A DNA stretch of 64,000 nt from Caryophanales bacterium UBA4855 (GTDB lineage: Bacteria; Bacillota_I; Bacilli_A; RFN20; CAG-826). The notes below the pieces were generated by a model. The model saw only the letters and a program-made list of their open reading frames with translations, searched no databases and had not been told where the DNA came from. A program made the translations under genes and the position numbers. Below, one piece after another: positions 16,109 through 24,907 of this stretch (the stretch's first letter is position 1; each line of letters begins with the position of its first letter). The stretch covers positions 1 through 64,000 of the forward strand of contig DHEH01000001.1 of the NCBI GenBank assembly GCA_002399785.1, given 5' to 3'.

Positions 16109-18262
16109 ATGGATATTACAAAAAAGATTAGTTTAGAACTAAATTTAAAAGAGACTCAAATTGATGCTGCGATTAAGTTGATAGATGAAGGAAATACTAT
16201 TCCTTTCATTGCTCGTTATAGAAAAGAAGTGACTGGCTACTTAACAGACGCCGACTTAAGAAATTTATCAGATAGATTAACATATTTAAGAAAATTAGAA
16301 GAAAGAATGAATACGGTTATTTCTTCAATCGACGAACAAGGAAAGTTAACCGACGAACTTAAAAATAGCATTTTAAATGCTCAAACTTTAAGTGAGGTTG
16401 AAGATCTTTATCGTCCATATAAGCCAAAGAAGAAAACTAGAGCAAGTATCGCTAAGGAAAAAGGGCTAGAACCTCTAGCTAATTATCTAGTAATTGGTAA
16501 AAATAACAAAGATTTGATGGAATATGCTTCTACTTTTATTAGCGAAGAAAAGAAAGTTAAAACTAAAGAAGACGCACTTCAAGGGGCAGAAGATATTATT
16601 GCTGAAATGATTAGTGATGAACCTAAATATCGTAAATATATTAAGGATTTAATTAATAGAGTTGGTTTATTAACTAGTAAAGAAATTAAAAAAGATGAGA
16701 AGGATACTTATGGTCAGTATGCTGATTATAAAGAATCGATTGCTTCAATTCCAGCACATCGTATTTTAGCTATTAATAGAGGCGAAAAAGAAGGCTGTTT
16801 AAAGGTTGATATTTCTTTTCCTGAAGATGTCGTTTTTGCCTATATTGCTAGAGATTATTATAATAAGAATGACTTTAAAGACATAATGAAAATCACTATT
16901 GAAGATGCTTTAAAAAGATTAATTTATCCTAGTGTTGAAAACGAAATAAGAACTGATTTATTCGAAAATGCCGAAGATAAATCAATTATGGTTTTTAAAA
17001 AGAATTTAGTGGCTTTATTGATGTATCCTCCACTTAAAAATAAGGTTGTTTTAGGCTTTGATCCGGGCTTTAGGACGGGATGTAAATATGCACTTGTTAA
17101 CGCTAATGGAATACCTTTAAAAGTTGGTGTTTTAAAAGTGACTAGTAACGATACAAAAGAAGTTGAATCTAGTAAAATAGAACTTACTAAATTATTGAAA
17201 GATAATAAGATTGATTACATCGCTTTAGGAAACGGAACTGCAAGTAGAGAAAGCGAAGAAATCATTAGAGAAATAATTGAAACTAACAAATTTCCAATTA
17301 AAATTTTTATAGTGAACGAAAGTGGAGCAAGTGTTTATTCAGCTAGCAAATTAGGTGAAGAAGAATTTCCTAATCTTCCTGTAGAAAAACGTAGTGCTAT
17401 TTCTTTAGCACGTCGCATTCAAGACCCTTTAAGTGAACTTGTTAAGATTGAACCAAAAGCAATTGGAGTTGGTCAATATCAACATGATATGGACCAAACA
17501 AAATTAAATGATTCCTTATCTGGAGTAGTTGAAGATTGTGTTAATAAAGTAGGTGTAAATCTCAATAACGCCAGTGTATCCCTTTTAAAATATGTTTCTG
17601 GTATCAATATTTCATTAGCAAATAATATTTATAATTATCTAAAAACTAACGGAAGATTTAATACAAGAAGCGAATTAAAGAAAGTTCCTAAAATGGGTCC
17701 AAAAGCATTTGAGCAATGTGCTGGATTCTTAAGAATTTATGATGGTAGTGAGCCTTTAGATCTTACAAGTATTCATCCTGAAAGTTATGATATCGCTAAG
17801 AAAATTTTAAAATTATTTAAAATCGATTTACTTAAAGATGACGAAGTTATTAAGAATGAAAAACTAACCGGATTTAATGCTAAAGAATTCATTGAGAAAA
17901 CATCATCAAAAGTTGGAGAAGCTACTTTAAACGATATTGTTATGGAGATTAAAAAACCAGGTAGAGATATTCGTGATGAAGTTAAAATTATCGAACTTAA
18001 TAATTCAGTTAAAGACATTAAGGATTTGAAGGTTGGAATGGTTCTTGAAGGAACAGTCAGAAATATTATGGACTTCGGAATGTTTGTTGATATCAATGTT
18101 CATTGTGATGGACTAGTTCATATCTCAGAACTTTCAAATAAATTTGTAAAAAATATTAGCGATCTTTATACGGTCAACGATGTTGTTAAAGTAAAAGTCA
18201 TTGGCGTTGATATAAACAAAAAAAGAATTAGTCTTTCAATTAAGCAAGTAACAGCAAAATAG
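16109..18262 (+). CDS. tex: Tex-family S1 RNA-binding protein
   Basis: A 717-residue protein with the complete Tex layout: N-terminal helical part (ETQIDAAIKLIDEGNTIPFIARYRKE, the family signature), a YqgF/RNase H-like domain at about 310-440 (GFDPGFRTGCKYALV), a helix-hairpin-helix part at about 480-560 (NNASVSLLKYVSGI, GRFNTRSELKKVPKMGPKAFEQ) and a C-terminal S1 domain (GTVRNIMDFGMFVDI, GLVHISELS). Tex binds nucleic acid and influences transcription and stress tolerance. A GAGGG ribosome site precedes the ATG. The length is near the family norm. Confidence 0.93.
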   Translation: MDITKKISLELNLKETQIDAAIKLIDEGNTIPFIARYRKEVTGYLTDADLRNLSDRLTYLRKLEERMNTVISSIDEQGKLTDELKNSILNAQTLSEVEDLYRPYKPKKKTRASIAKEKGLEPLANYLVIGKNNKDLMEYASTFISEEKKVKTKEDALQGAEDIIAEMISDEPKYRKYIKDLINRVGLLTSKEIKKDEKDTYGQYADYKESIASIPAHRILAINRGEKEGCLKVDISFPEDVVFAYIARDYYNKNDFKDIMKITIEDALKRLIYPSVENEIRTDLFENAEDKSIMVFKKNLVALLMYPPLKNKVVLGFDPGFRTGCKYALVNANGIPLKVGVLKVTSNDTKEVESSKIELTKLLKDNKIDYIALGNGTASRESEEIIREIIETNKFPIKIFIVNESGASVYSASKLGEEEFPNLPVEKRSAISLARRIQDPLSELVKIEPKAIGVGQYQHDMDQTKLNDSLSGVVEDCVNKVGVNLNNASVSLLKYVSGINISLANNIYNYLKTNGRFNTRSELKKVPKMGPKAFEQCAGFLRIYDGSEPLDLTSIHPESYDIAKKILKLFKIDLLKDDEVIKNEKLTGFNAKEFIEKTSSKVGEATLNDIVMEIKKPGRDIRDEVKIIELNNSVKDIKDLKVGMVLEGTVRNIMDFGMFVDINVHCDGLVHISELSNKFVKNISDLYTVNDVVKVKVIGVDINKKRISLSIKQVTAK

Positions 18263-18263
18263 C

Positions 18264-18416
18264 GGGTATTTGCAGGGGATTTTCATTTTTATAATTATTT
18301 ATACATAAAGCTGATTGTTGTTTAAAAATAAAGTCGCATATTTTAGTGAGGAGATTATTGTTTTCTTATTTATGCGATTTTTTGTGTCATTTTTTTAATA
18401 TCCCATGCAAATCCCC
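18264..18416. repeat. Inverted-repeat element with internal hairpin between tex and fprA
   Basis: The 20 bases at 18264-18283 (beginning GGGTATTTGCAGGGG) match the reverse complement of 18397-18416 (beginning GGGGATTTGCATGGG) at 17 of 20 positions. Between them, TCGCATA (18334-18340) pairs with TATGCGA (18371-18377), which is followed by six T. The whole stretch could fold into one long structured RNA or be a small MITE-like element. The inner hairpin may terminate tex transcription. No coding frame of note lies inside. Confidence 0.5.
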
Positions 18417-18503
18417 TTTATTTTAACTGTTATTAAGTGTTAGAAATCTTGAAAAATTAATTTAAAAAAATCTATTACAATATTTTTAATCTTCTCCTAC
18501 CCG

Positions 18504-18512
18504 TGCTATAAT
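18504..18512 (+). promoter_or_regulatory. Extended -10 promoter of flavodiiron gene
   Basis: TGCTATAAT (TG-N-TATAAT) at 18504-18512 lies 26 bases before ATG 18539, with GAGGAG as ribosome site in between. This is a leadered start. Confidence 0.55.
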
Positions 18513-18538
18513 TATTAATAATTATAGAGGAGTTCAAT

Positions 18539-20359
18539 ATGTATAAAAAAAGATTAGTTGTTCAAGACACTTATTATGTAGGTGCCAGCGATAGAAGACT
18601 TCAATTGTTCGAAAATGTTTATCCATTAGAAAATGGTATGAGTTATAACTCATATTTAATCATGGATGAAAAGACTTGTTTAATGGATACTGTCGATAAA
18701 TCAGTCGAAGATATTTTTGTTAAAAAAGTTAGTGAAGTACTTGAAAATCGTAAATTAGATTACCTTGTTATAAATCACATGGAACCAGATCATTCATATA
18801 CTGCTATGACTATTTTAAGATTGCATCCTGAAGTAACTTTAGTCATAGATGCTAAAGCCTTAACAATGTTTAAGAATTATAATGATGGCTTTGAACCTAA
18901 AAATTTATTGGTTGTTAAAGAAGGCGATACTTTATGTATTGGAAAGCATACTTTAGCTTTTGTAGAAACTCCTATGGTACATTGGCCAGAAGTTATGATG
19001 ACTTATGATACATTATCAAAAACTTTATTTAGTGCTGATGCTTTTGGTACTTTTGCTGCCTTAAACGGAAATTTATTTGCTCATGAAGTTAATTTTCATC
19101 ACGATTATTTAGATGAATCGAGAAGATATTACACTAATATCATTGGTAAATATGGGGATCAAGTTCAAGCTGCTTTAAAGAAAGCCGCAACTTTAGATAT
19201 TCATAATTTATGCCCATTACATGGACCAATTTGGAGACAAGATTTATCTTACATTTTAAATTTGTATGATAAATGGTCTCGCTATGAACCAGAAGTTAAA
19301 GGTGTTTTAGTTGTTTATGGTTCGGTTTATGGACATAGCGAACAAGTTGCTAATATGATTTGCGACGGCTTAGCTCTTGAAGGTGTTAAAAATATTAAAA
19401 TGTATGATGCAAGCAAGACAGATAAATCATATTTAGTCAGTGAAACTTTCAAATATTCACATTTAGTTATTTGTTCTTCTACTTACAATATGGGGATATT
19501 TACACCTGTTGAAGAATATTTGCTCGATTTAAAATATCACAATATGCAAGGTGAGAAAGTCGCAATTGTTGAAAACGGATCATGGGCTCCAAATAGCGGT
19601 AAATTAATCAGAAGTATTGTGGAATCTATGAAAAATATGAATATTTTAAATTCTTCTTTTACAATTACATCAGCTATTAAAGAAAGTCAAACTTCCAATA
19701 TTGATGCTATGGTTAAAGAAATTAGTGATGATTTCCCACGTCAAAGATTAGATGGAAATGTTATGTTTAATATTTCTTATGGTCTTTATGTTTTAACGAC
19801 AAATGATGGTAAGAAGAATAATGGTTGTGTCGTTAATACTGTTATGGAAGTAGCTAATAGTCCAGAAAGAATGTTAGTTTCAATGAATAAAATGAATTAT
19901 TCAACCGAAACAGTTTTAAAGACAAAAGTAATGAATCTTTCTTTATTAAATGTTCATACTCCATTTGCTTTAATTAAACAATTTGGATTCTGTAGTGGCA
20001 GAGATACTGATAAATTTGCTGGATTTAATGATTTTGCTATTTCTAGTAATGGTTTACCATATTTAACAAGATTTACTAATGGATTTATCTCATTAAAAGT
20101 ATTAGAAGTTATAGATTTAGGTAGTCATTTGGGCTTTATTTGTGAAATTACTGATAAAGGTCAGTTATCATTTGAAGCTTCTTTAACTTATACTTATTAT
20201 CAAGACAATATCAAACCAAAACCAGCTAGAAACGAAAAAAAGAAGGTTGGGTGGATTTGTAAAATATGCGGATATATTTACGAAGGCGAAGTTTTACCAA
20301 AAGATTTCATTTGTCCTATCTGTAAACATCCTGCAAGCGATTTCGAAAAGTTAAAATAA
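18539..20359 (+). CDS. Flavodiiron protein fused to flavin reductase and rubredoxin
   Basis: A 606-residue multidomain oxygen or nitric oxide reductase. Residues 1-250 are a metallo-beta-lactamase-like diiron domain with H80-x-E82-x-D84-H85 (NHMEPDHS) and later metal ligands MVHWPE, SADAFG and PLHGPIW. Residues about 255-400 are flavodoxin (VVYGSVYGHSEQVANMI). Residues about 410-560 are a flavin-reductase-like FMN domain. The last 35 residues are rubredoxin with two CxxC pairs (CKICGYIYEG, CPICKHPASDF). The fusion brings the electron-transfer partners together in one chain and would reduce O2 to water in an anaerobe. It is the first gene of a run continuing to 31927. Confidence 0.93.
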   Translation: MYKKRLVVQDTYYVGASDRRLQLFENVYPLENGMSYNSYLIMDEKTCLMDTVDKSVEDIFVKKVSEVLENRKLDYLVINHMEPDHSYTAMTILRLHPEVTLVIDAKALTMFKNYNDGFEPKNLLVVKEGDTLCIGKHTLAFVETPMVHWPEVMMTYDTLSKTLFSADAFGTFAALNGNLFAHEVNFHHDYLDESRRYYTNIIGKYGDQVQAALKKAATLDIHNLCPLHGPIWRQDLSYILNLYDKWSRYEPEVKGVLVVYGSVYGHSEQVANMICDGLALEGVKNIKMYDASKTDKSYLVSETFKYSHLVICSSTYNMGIFTPVEEYLLDLKYHNMQGEKVAIVENGSWAPNSGKLIRSIVESMKNMNILNSSFTITSAIKESQTSNIDAMVKEISDDFPRQRLDGNVMFNISYGLYVLTTNDGKKNNGCVVNTVMEVANSPERMLVSMNKMNYSTETVLKTKVMNLSLLNVHTPFALIKQFGFCSGRDTDKFAGFNDFAISSNGLPYLTRFTNGFISLKVLEVIDLGSHLGFICEITDKGQLSFEASLTYTYYQDNIKPKPARNEKKKVGWICKICGYIYEGEVLPKDFICPICKHPASDFEKLK

Positions 20360-20368
20360 GGAGGAAAA

Positions 20369-20710
20369 ATGGACAAAAAAGAAATTAGTTTTAACGAATA
20401 TCAAAAGCATGCTTTTAATCTCATTAGTGAAGAAGGTCGTAAAGATTTACTAACTAATGGAGTTTTAGGTTTAGCTGGTGAAGCTGGGGAGTGCTGCGAT
20501 ATTATTAAAAAACACAAATATCAAGGTCATGAATTAGATAAGGAACATCTTAAAGATGAATTGGGTGATGTTCTTTGGTATATTGCTGAAACAGCAAGTG
20601 GATTAGGCATTACTCTTGAAGAAGTGGCTCAATATAATTTAGATAAGCTTCACAAGAGATTTGATGGAGAAAAATTCGATAAAGAAAAATCGATTCATAG
20701 GGAAAAGTAA
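20369..20710 (+). CDS. MazG-like nucleotide pyrophosphohydrolase
   Basis: A 113-residue all-alpha NTP pyrophosphohydrolase-like protein. Metal-binding elements are GEAGECCDIIKKHKY (E-x2-E type) and LKDELGDVLWYIAE (E-x2-D). It probably removes aberrant nucleotides by cleaving NTP to NMP and pyrophosphate. AGGAGG precedes the ATG by 5 bases. It lies between the flavodiiron gene and the glycerol module, and its link to either is unclear. Confidence 0.85.
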   Translation: MDKKEISFNEYQKHAFNLISEEGRKDLLTNGVLGLAGEAGECCDIIKKHKYQGHELDKEHLKDELGDVLWYIAETASGLGITLEEVAQYNLDKLHKRFDGEKFDKEKSIHREK

Positions 20711-20712
20711 CT

Positions 20713-22155
20713 ATGTATGATGTAATAATTATTGGAGCTGGAGTGACAGGAGGAAGTATCGCTTGTTATTTAGCTCGTTTTAAACTTAAATGTTTGATTT
20801 TAGAAAAACACAATGATGTTGGTGAAGAGACAAGTAGTGCAAATAGCGCCATTGTTCATAGTGGATACGATCCTAAACCTGGAACCGTAAAAGCAAAATT
20901 TAATGTTTTAGGTTGTCAAATGATGCCAAAAGTTTGTGAAGAATTAGATGTGGCTTTTAATAAGATTGGTTCATTAACAGTTGGTTTTAATGATGAAGAT
21001 CACGAAACTCTTGAAGGCTTACTTAAAAGAGCTCAAGAAAATAATGTTAAAGCCCGAATTGTTGAACAAGCTGAATTAAGAGAAATGGAACCAAATATTA
21101 GCGATGAAGCACAATGTGCTTTATTTTGTGAAGACGCTGGAATTGTAAATCCATTTGGTCTTACTGTTAGTTTTATTGAAAATGCTCTTGATAACGGATG
21201 CGAGTTAAAACTTAATCATGAAGTTGAAGAAATTCAAAAAATAGATGGGATTTACAAGGTTATTTGTAAAAATGGTGAGATGTTTGAGACAAAAGTTTTA
21301 GTAAATGCTAGCGGTCAAAATAGTGCATCCATTCATTCTTTGGTTGAAACACCAAATTATAAAATTGCTACTAGAAAAGGTGAGTATATTTTACTTGACC
21401 ATTTTAATGCTAATTGGGTAAAGCATACATTATTTATGTGTCCTACTAAAGTTGGTAAAGGTGTTTTAGTTAGTCCTACAACATCGTTTAATTATATTGT
21501 TGGTCCAAGCAATGACTTAACAACTATGAACGATACAAGTACAGATGCTAAAACCTTTGATTATTTAAAAATACAAGCGCAAAAGCTTATTAAAAATATT
21601 CCTTATCAAGAAACAATAAGAGAATTTGCAGGTGTGAGGGCTAATCCTGATACTGATGATTTTATTATTGAAGAAAGTAAAGAAAATAAAGGGTTCTTTG
21701 AAGTTGGTGGAATTATGTCACCAGGATTAGCCAGTTCTCCTGCTATTGGCGAATATGTAAGCAATCTTATTCAACAAGAACTTAATTTAGAAGTTAACAA
21801 AAACTATAATCCACTTATTAGAAAGCATGAATCACTAAAAACGATGAGTGCTAAATCTTATAATGAATTTATTAAGCAACATCCTGAATATGGCAATTTT
21901 ATTTGTCGATGCGAAAAAGTTACTGAAGGCGAAATTGTTGATGTAATTCATCGCAATTGTGGTGCGCATACAGTAAAAGGTGTTAAAAAGAGAACTAGAG
22001 CTGGTTTTGGAAAGTGCCAAGGAACATTCTGCCAAGAAGAAGTCATTAAGATTTTAGCTCGTGAACTCCACGTTTCCACAAAAGATATTAATTATAGTGA
22101 ACTTGGTACTAACGTTATGAAATATGTTTCCAAGAATGGTGAATACGATGAATAA
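20713..22155 (+). CDS. glpA: FAD-dependent glycerol-3-phosphate dehydrogenase, GlpA-like
   Basis: A 480-residue FAD oxidoreductase. The N-terminal Rossmann motif is DVIIIGAGVTGGSIACYL. The DAO-type core runs to about residue 375 (ASGQNSASI, GIMSPGLASSPAIGEYV). The C-terminal part is a BFD-like [2Fe-2S] domain with CRCEKVTEGE and GKCQGTFCQEE cysteines. This arrangement is that of anaerobic glycerol-3-phosphate dehydrogenase A, though the LhgO-type 2-hydroxyacid oxidases look similar. The neighbours (second FAD protein, DUF1667, GlpK) favour glycerol 3-phosphate oxidation to dihydroxyacetone phosphate. It starts 3 bases after the MazG-like gene. Confidence 0.85.
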   Translation: MYDVIIIGAGVTGGSIACYLARFKLKCLILEKHNDVGEETSSANSAIVHSGYDPKPGTVKAKFNVLGCQMMPKVCEELDVAFNKIGSLTVGFNDEDHETLEGLLKRAQENNVKARIVEQAELREMEPNISDEAQCALFCEDAGIVNPFGLTVSFIENALDNGCELKLNHEVEEIQKIDGIYKVICKNGEMFETKVLVNASGQNSASIHSLVETPNYKIATRKGEYILLDHFNANWVKHTLFMCPTKVGKGVLVSPTTSFNYIVGPSNDLTTMNDTSTDAKTFDYLKIQAQKLIKNIPYQETIREFAGVRANPDTDDFIIEESKENKGFFEVGGIMSPGLASSPAIGEYVSNLIQQELNLEVNKNYNPLIRKHESLKTMSAKSYNEFIKQHPEYGNFICRCEKVTEGEIVDVIHRNCGAHTVKGVKKRTRAGFGKCQGTFCQEEVIKILARELHVSTKDINYSELGTNVMKYVSKNGEYDE

Positions 22156-23407
22156 AGAATATGATTTAATTGTTATTGGTGGTGGCTCTGCTGGACTTGC
22201 AGCTGCTGTTGGTGCTTATGATGCAGGAATTAAGTCAATACTACTTATTGAACGTATGCCTCAATTAGGTGGCATTCTCAATCAATGTATTCATAATGGT
22301 TTTGGTCTGCATACTTTTAAAGAAGAGTTAACTGGACCCGAATATGCACATAGATTTATTAATGAATTACATGATAGAAATATTGAATTTTTAATTAGTA
22401 CAACAGTATTAAGCATTACAAAAACATTAAATGTAACAATCAGTAATGAAGAAATTGGTGTTACGACATTAAAAGCAAAGGCAATCGTCAATGCTACAGG
22501 TTGTAACGAAAGAACTTTCGGGCAAATTATGATTCCTGGAGATAGACCAAATGGGGTTTTTACTGCTGGTTTAGCTCAAAAATATTTAAATTTAGATGGT
22601 TATTTAGTTGGTAAAAAAGTTTATATATTAGGAAGTGGTGATATTGGTTTGATAATGGCTCGTAGAATGACTTTAGAAGGAGCCAACGTAATAGGTGTTA
22701 GTGAATTAATGCCATATTCGAACGGATTAAATAGAAATATTGTTCAATGCTTAAATGATTTTAATATTCCTCTTCATCTTCATAATACTGTCACAAAAAT
22801 TATTGGAAAAGATCAATTAGAAGCTATTGAAACCATGGATGTTGGCGATGATTTAAAGCCAATTCCTGGAACAATGAAACACATTGAATGCGATACTTTA
22901 CTTTTAAGTGTTGGTTTATACCCATTCAATACTTTACTTCAACAAGCAGGTGCTAGTGTTTACACAAAAACTAAAGGTGCCTTTGTTGATCAAAATTTAG
23001 AGACTACTATTCCTGGAATATTCAGTTGCGGTAACGTTCTTCATGTTCATGATCTAGTTGATTTTGTTAGTCAGGAATCGACAAGAGCTGGCAAAAATGC
23101 CGCTGATTTTATTAAAGCCAAAAGAGGTAAATTAATTAAAACTCTTTATACAAATGCTTTAGATGGAGTTGGCTATTTATTACCAAATATGATTCATGTT
23201 TATTCTAATTTGAATGAAGTTACTTTTAGCTTCAGAGTGAGAAAACCTATGCAAAAGGCCATTCTTTTTATTAAAGATGGAGATAATGTCATTAAAAAAA
23301 TTACTAAAGTTAATCTAGTTCCAAGTGAAATGCAAATGGTCACTTTAAAGGATATTAATTTTGCTCAATATGATGAAATTGATTTTATGTTAGAGGAGGT
23401 TAAGTAA
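22148..23407 (+). CDS. FAD/NAD(P)-binding oxidoreductase of the glycerol module
   Basis: A two-dinucleotide-binding flavoprotein of 419 residues: DLIVIGGGSAGLAAAVGAYD for FAD at the N-terminus and KKVYILGSGDIGLIMARRM for NAD(P) near residue 160, with a late G-D loop (IPGIFSCGNVLHVHD). In many Firmicutes a protein of this kind stands between GlpA and a DUF1667 protein and is thought to pass electrons between them. The start is set at ATG 22148, giving MNKEYDLIV and an 8-base overlap with glpA; an upstream in-frame ATG at 22124 would add 8 residues inside glpA. It is translationally coupled. Confidence 0.85.
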   Translation: MNKEYDLIVIGGGSAGLAAAVGAYDAGIKSILLIERMPQLGGILNQCIHNGFGLHTFKEELTGPEYAHRFINELHDRNIEFLISTTVLSITKTLNVTISNEEIGVTTLKAKAIVNATGCNERTFGQIMIPGDRPNGVFTAGLAQKYLNLDGYLVGKKVYILGSGDIGLIMARRMTLEGANVIGVSELMPYSNGLNRNIVQCLNDFNIPLHLHNTVTKIIGKDQLEAIETMDVGDDLKPIPGTMKHIECDTLLLSVGLYPFNTLLQQAGASVYTKTKGAFVDQNLETTIPGIFSCGNVLHVHDLVDFVSQESTRAGKNAADFIKAKRGKLIKTLYTNALDGVGYLLPNMIHVYSNLNEVTFSFRVRKPMQKAILFIKDGDNVIKKITKVNLVPSEMQMVTLKDINFAQYDEIDFMLEEVK

Positions 23408-23749
23408 ATGGAAAAACAATTTATTTGTATATGCTGTCCAAGAGGTTGCCACCTTACTTATAAAGATGGTGTTGTAACCGGAAACACTTGTCCTCGTGGA
23501 GCAGTTTATGGTGTTCAAGAAGCAACAAATCCTACTAGAATTGTGACTTCAACATTTAAAGTTAACGATAAAGTTATTCATGTTTTGCCTTGTAAAACTA
23601 GCGGACCTATTCCAAAAGGTAAGATATTTGAAGTTATGCAAGAAATTGATAAAGTTAATATTCCTTTACCAGTAGAAGAACACCAAGTTATTATTGCTAA
23701 TGTTCTTAATTTAGGAGTGGATATAATCGCAACCAAAGGAAGTAAATAA
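23408..23749 (+). CDS. DUF1667 small cysteine-rich protein
   Basis: A 113-residue DUF1667 member: CICCPRGCHLTY and NTCPRGAVYGVQE form a four-cysteine cluster (probably metal or Fe-S), then RIVTSTF, LPCKTSGPIPKGKIFE and VNIPLPVE. It is regularly found with the two FAD enzymes upstream and glycerol kinase downstream, so an electron-carrier or assembly role in anaerobic glycerol oxidation is likely. The reaction is not established. A GAGGTTAAGTAA ribosome site overlaps the previous gene's end. Confidence 0.88.
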   Translation: MEKQFICICCPRGCHLTYKDGVVTGNTCPRGAVYGVQEATNPTRIVTSTFKVNDKVIHVLPCKTSGPIPKGKIFEVMQEIDKVNIPLPVEEHQVIIANVLNLGVDIIATKGSK

Positions 23750-24906
23750 TGGGCACAATAGTTAATTTTTTAAGAGTCAACGGAAATAAAACTTTTAAAG
23801 AAGTTCCATTTTGTGATGCTGATATTTTAACTATTGGTTTATTGACTTATTGTAATTTTGAAGGAAGCGATATTTGTGATGCTATCGATATGAAAAATAG
23901 AATGGTAAATATCCATTTATTTTCTACACTTCAAACTTTTAAAAATTTAAATATTCATTTCTTAATACCAAAAGAAATTGATGATTTTTACAGTTTATTT
24001 TTAAAATGCGGACGTTATAAAGACGTAAAAATAGGTTATTTTAAAAAAATTGATGACACTCAAATCTGCAATCAGTTTTTTGGTTTAACAATAAGAATTA
24101 ATCATAAAATATTTGTTTGTGTTCGTGGTACTGATAGAACAATAAATGGATGGGAAGAAGATTTTAATTTAGCTCTATTAGATGTTATTCCAAGTCAAGA
24201 AAGTTCGAGGATTTATTTAGAAGAGGTCCTTGAGAGGGTCGCTGGACAAGTTTATGTTTTAGGACATTCAAAAGCTGGTAATTTAGTAGATTACGCTTTC
24301 TTGAAAGCTAAACCAGAATCTAAAGAAAGAATTAAAATAGTTTATAATCTTGATGGCCCTGGGTTTAAAAACTTTTCTAAAGACACTTTTACGCCTTATC
24401 TTGATAAATTAGTAAAAATTGTTCCAAATGACGACGTAGTCGGAATTTTATTAGAGCCATGTGATGATTTTGAAATTGTTGTTTCCAATAAAACAAGTAT
24501 TTTTGCTCATGATTTATGTACATGGCAACTTTCGCTTAAATCTTCATATAAGAACTTTAATAAAACAGACACTTTAACCAACAACAGTATTGCTTTACGT
24601 TATGCCTTGGCTCAATTTATTGACCAATTAGGACCTGATAAGGTTCGTGAAGTTGGACACGCTTTATTCAAATTGATTAAAGAAAACAATATTACTGATG
24701 CTAAAGCTTTTGGTTCAAATTTTTTGTTTATTATGGCGCGATATGAGCGAAAAACAAGAAAAATAAAGTCTGAAGAAGATAAAGATATGCGTTCATACCT
24801 AAATTTGTTTGCAAAATTATATATGAATGCTTTATTGAATTTAAGAAATGTAAAGAAAGATGATGTTTCTAAACTTATCGCTAAATTTAGTAACACAGGA
24901 GAATAA
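23749..24906 (+). CDS. Mbeg1-like (DUF2974) alpha/beta hydrolase, lipase-like
   Basis: A 385-residue protein with a lipase-like nucleophile elbow VLGHSKAGNLVDYAF (family form GHSKGGN), an upstream FVCVRGTD...WEEDFN stretch (the oxyanion-side motif) and NLDGPGF after the nucleophile. No signal peptide is seen, so it acts in the cytoplasm or on the inner membrane face. Its ATG overlaps the stop of the DUF1667 gene (TAATG) and glpK follows at once. It is embedded in a glycerol operon, which suggests release of glycerol or glycerophosphate from lipids, although the substrate is inference. Confidence 0.75.
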   Translation: MGTIVNFLRVNGNKTFKEVPFCDADILTIGLLTYCNFEGSDICDAIDMKNRMVNIHLFSTLQTFKNLNIHFLIPKEIDDFYSLFLKCGRYKDVKIGYFKKIDDTQICNQFFGLTIRINHKIFVCVRGTDRTINGWEEDFNLALLDVIPSQESSRIYLEEVLERVAGQVYVLGHSKAGNLVDYAFLKAKPESKERIKIVYNLDGPGFKNFSKDTFTPYLDKLVKIVPNDDVVGILLEPCDDFEIVVSNKTSIFAHDLCTWQLSLKSSYKNFNKTDTLTNNSIALRYALAQFIDQLGPDKVREVGHALFKLIKENNITDAKAFGSNFLFIMARYERKTRKIKSEEDKDMRSYLNLFAKLYMNALLNLRNVKKDDVSKLIAKFSNTGE

Positions 24907-24907
24907 T

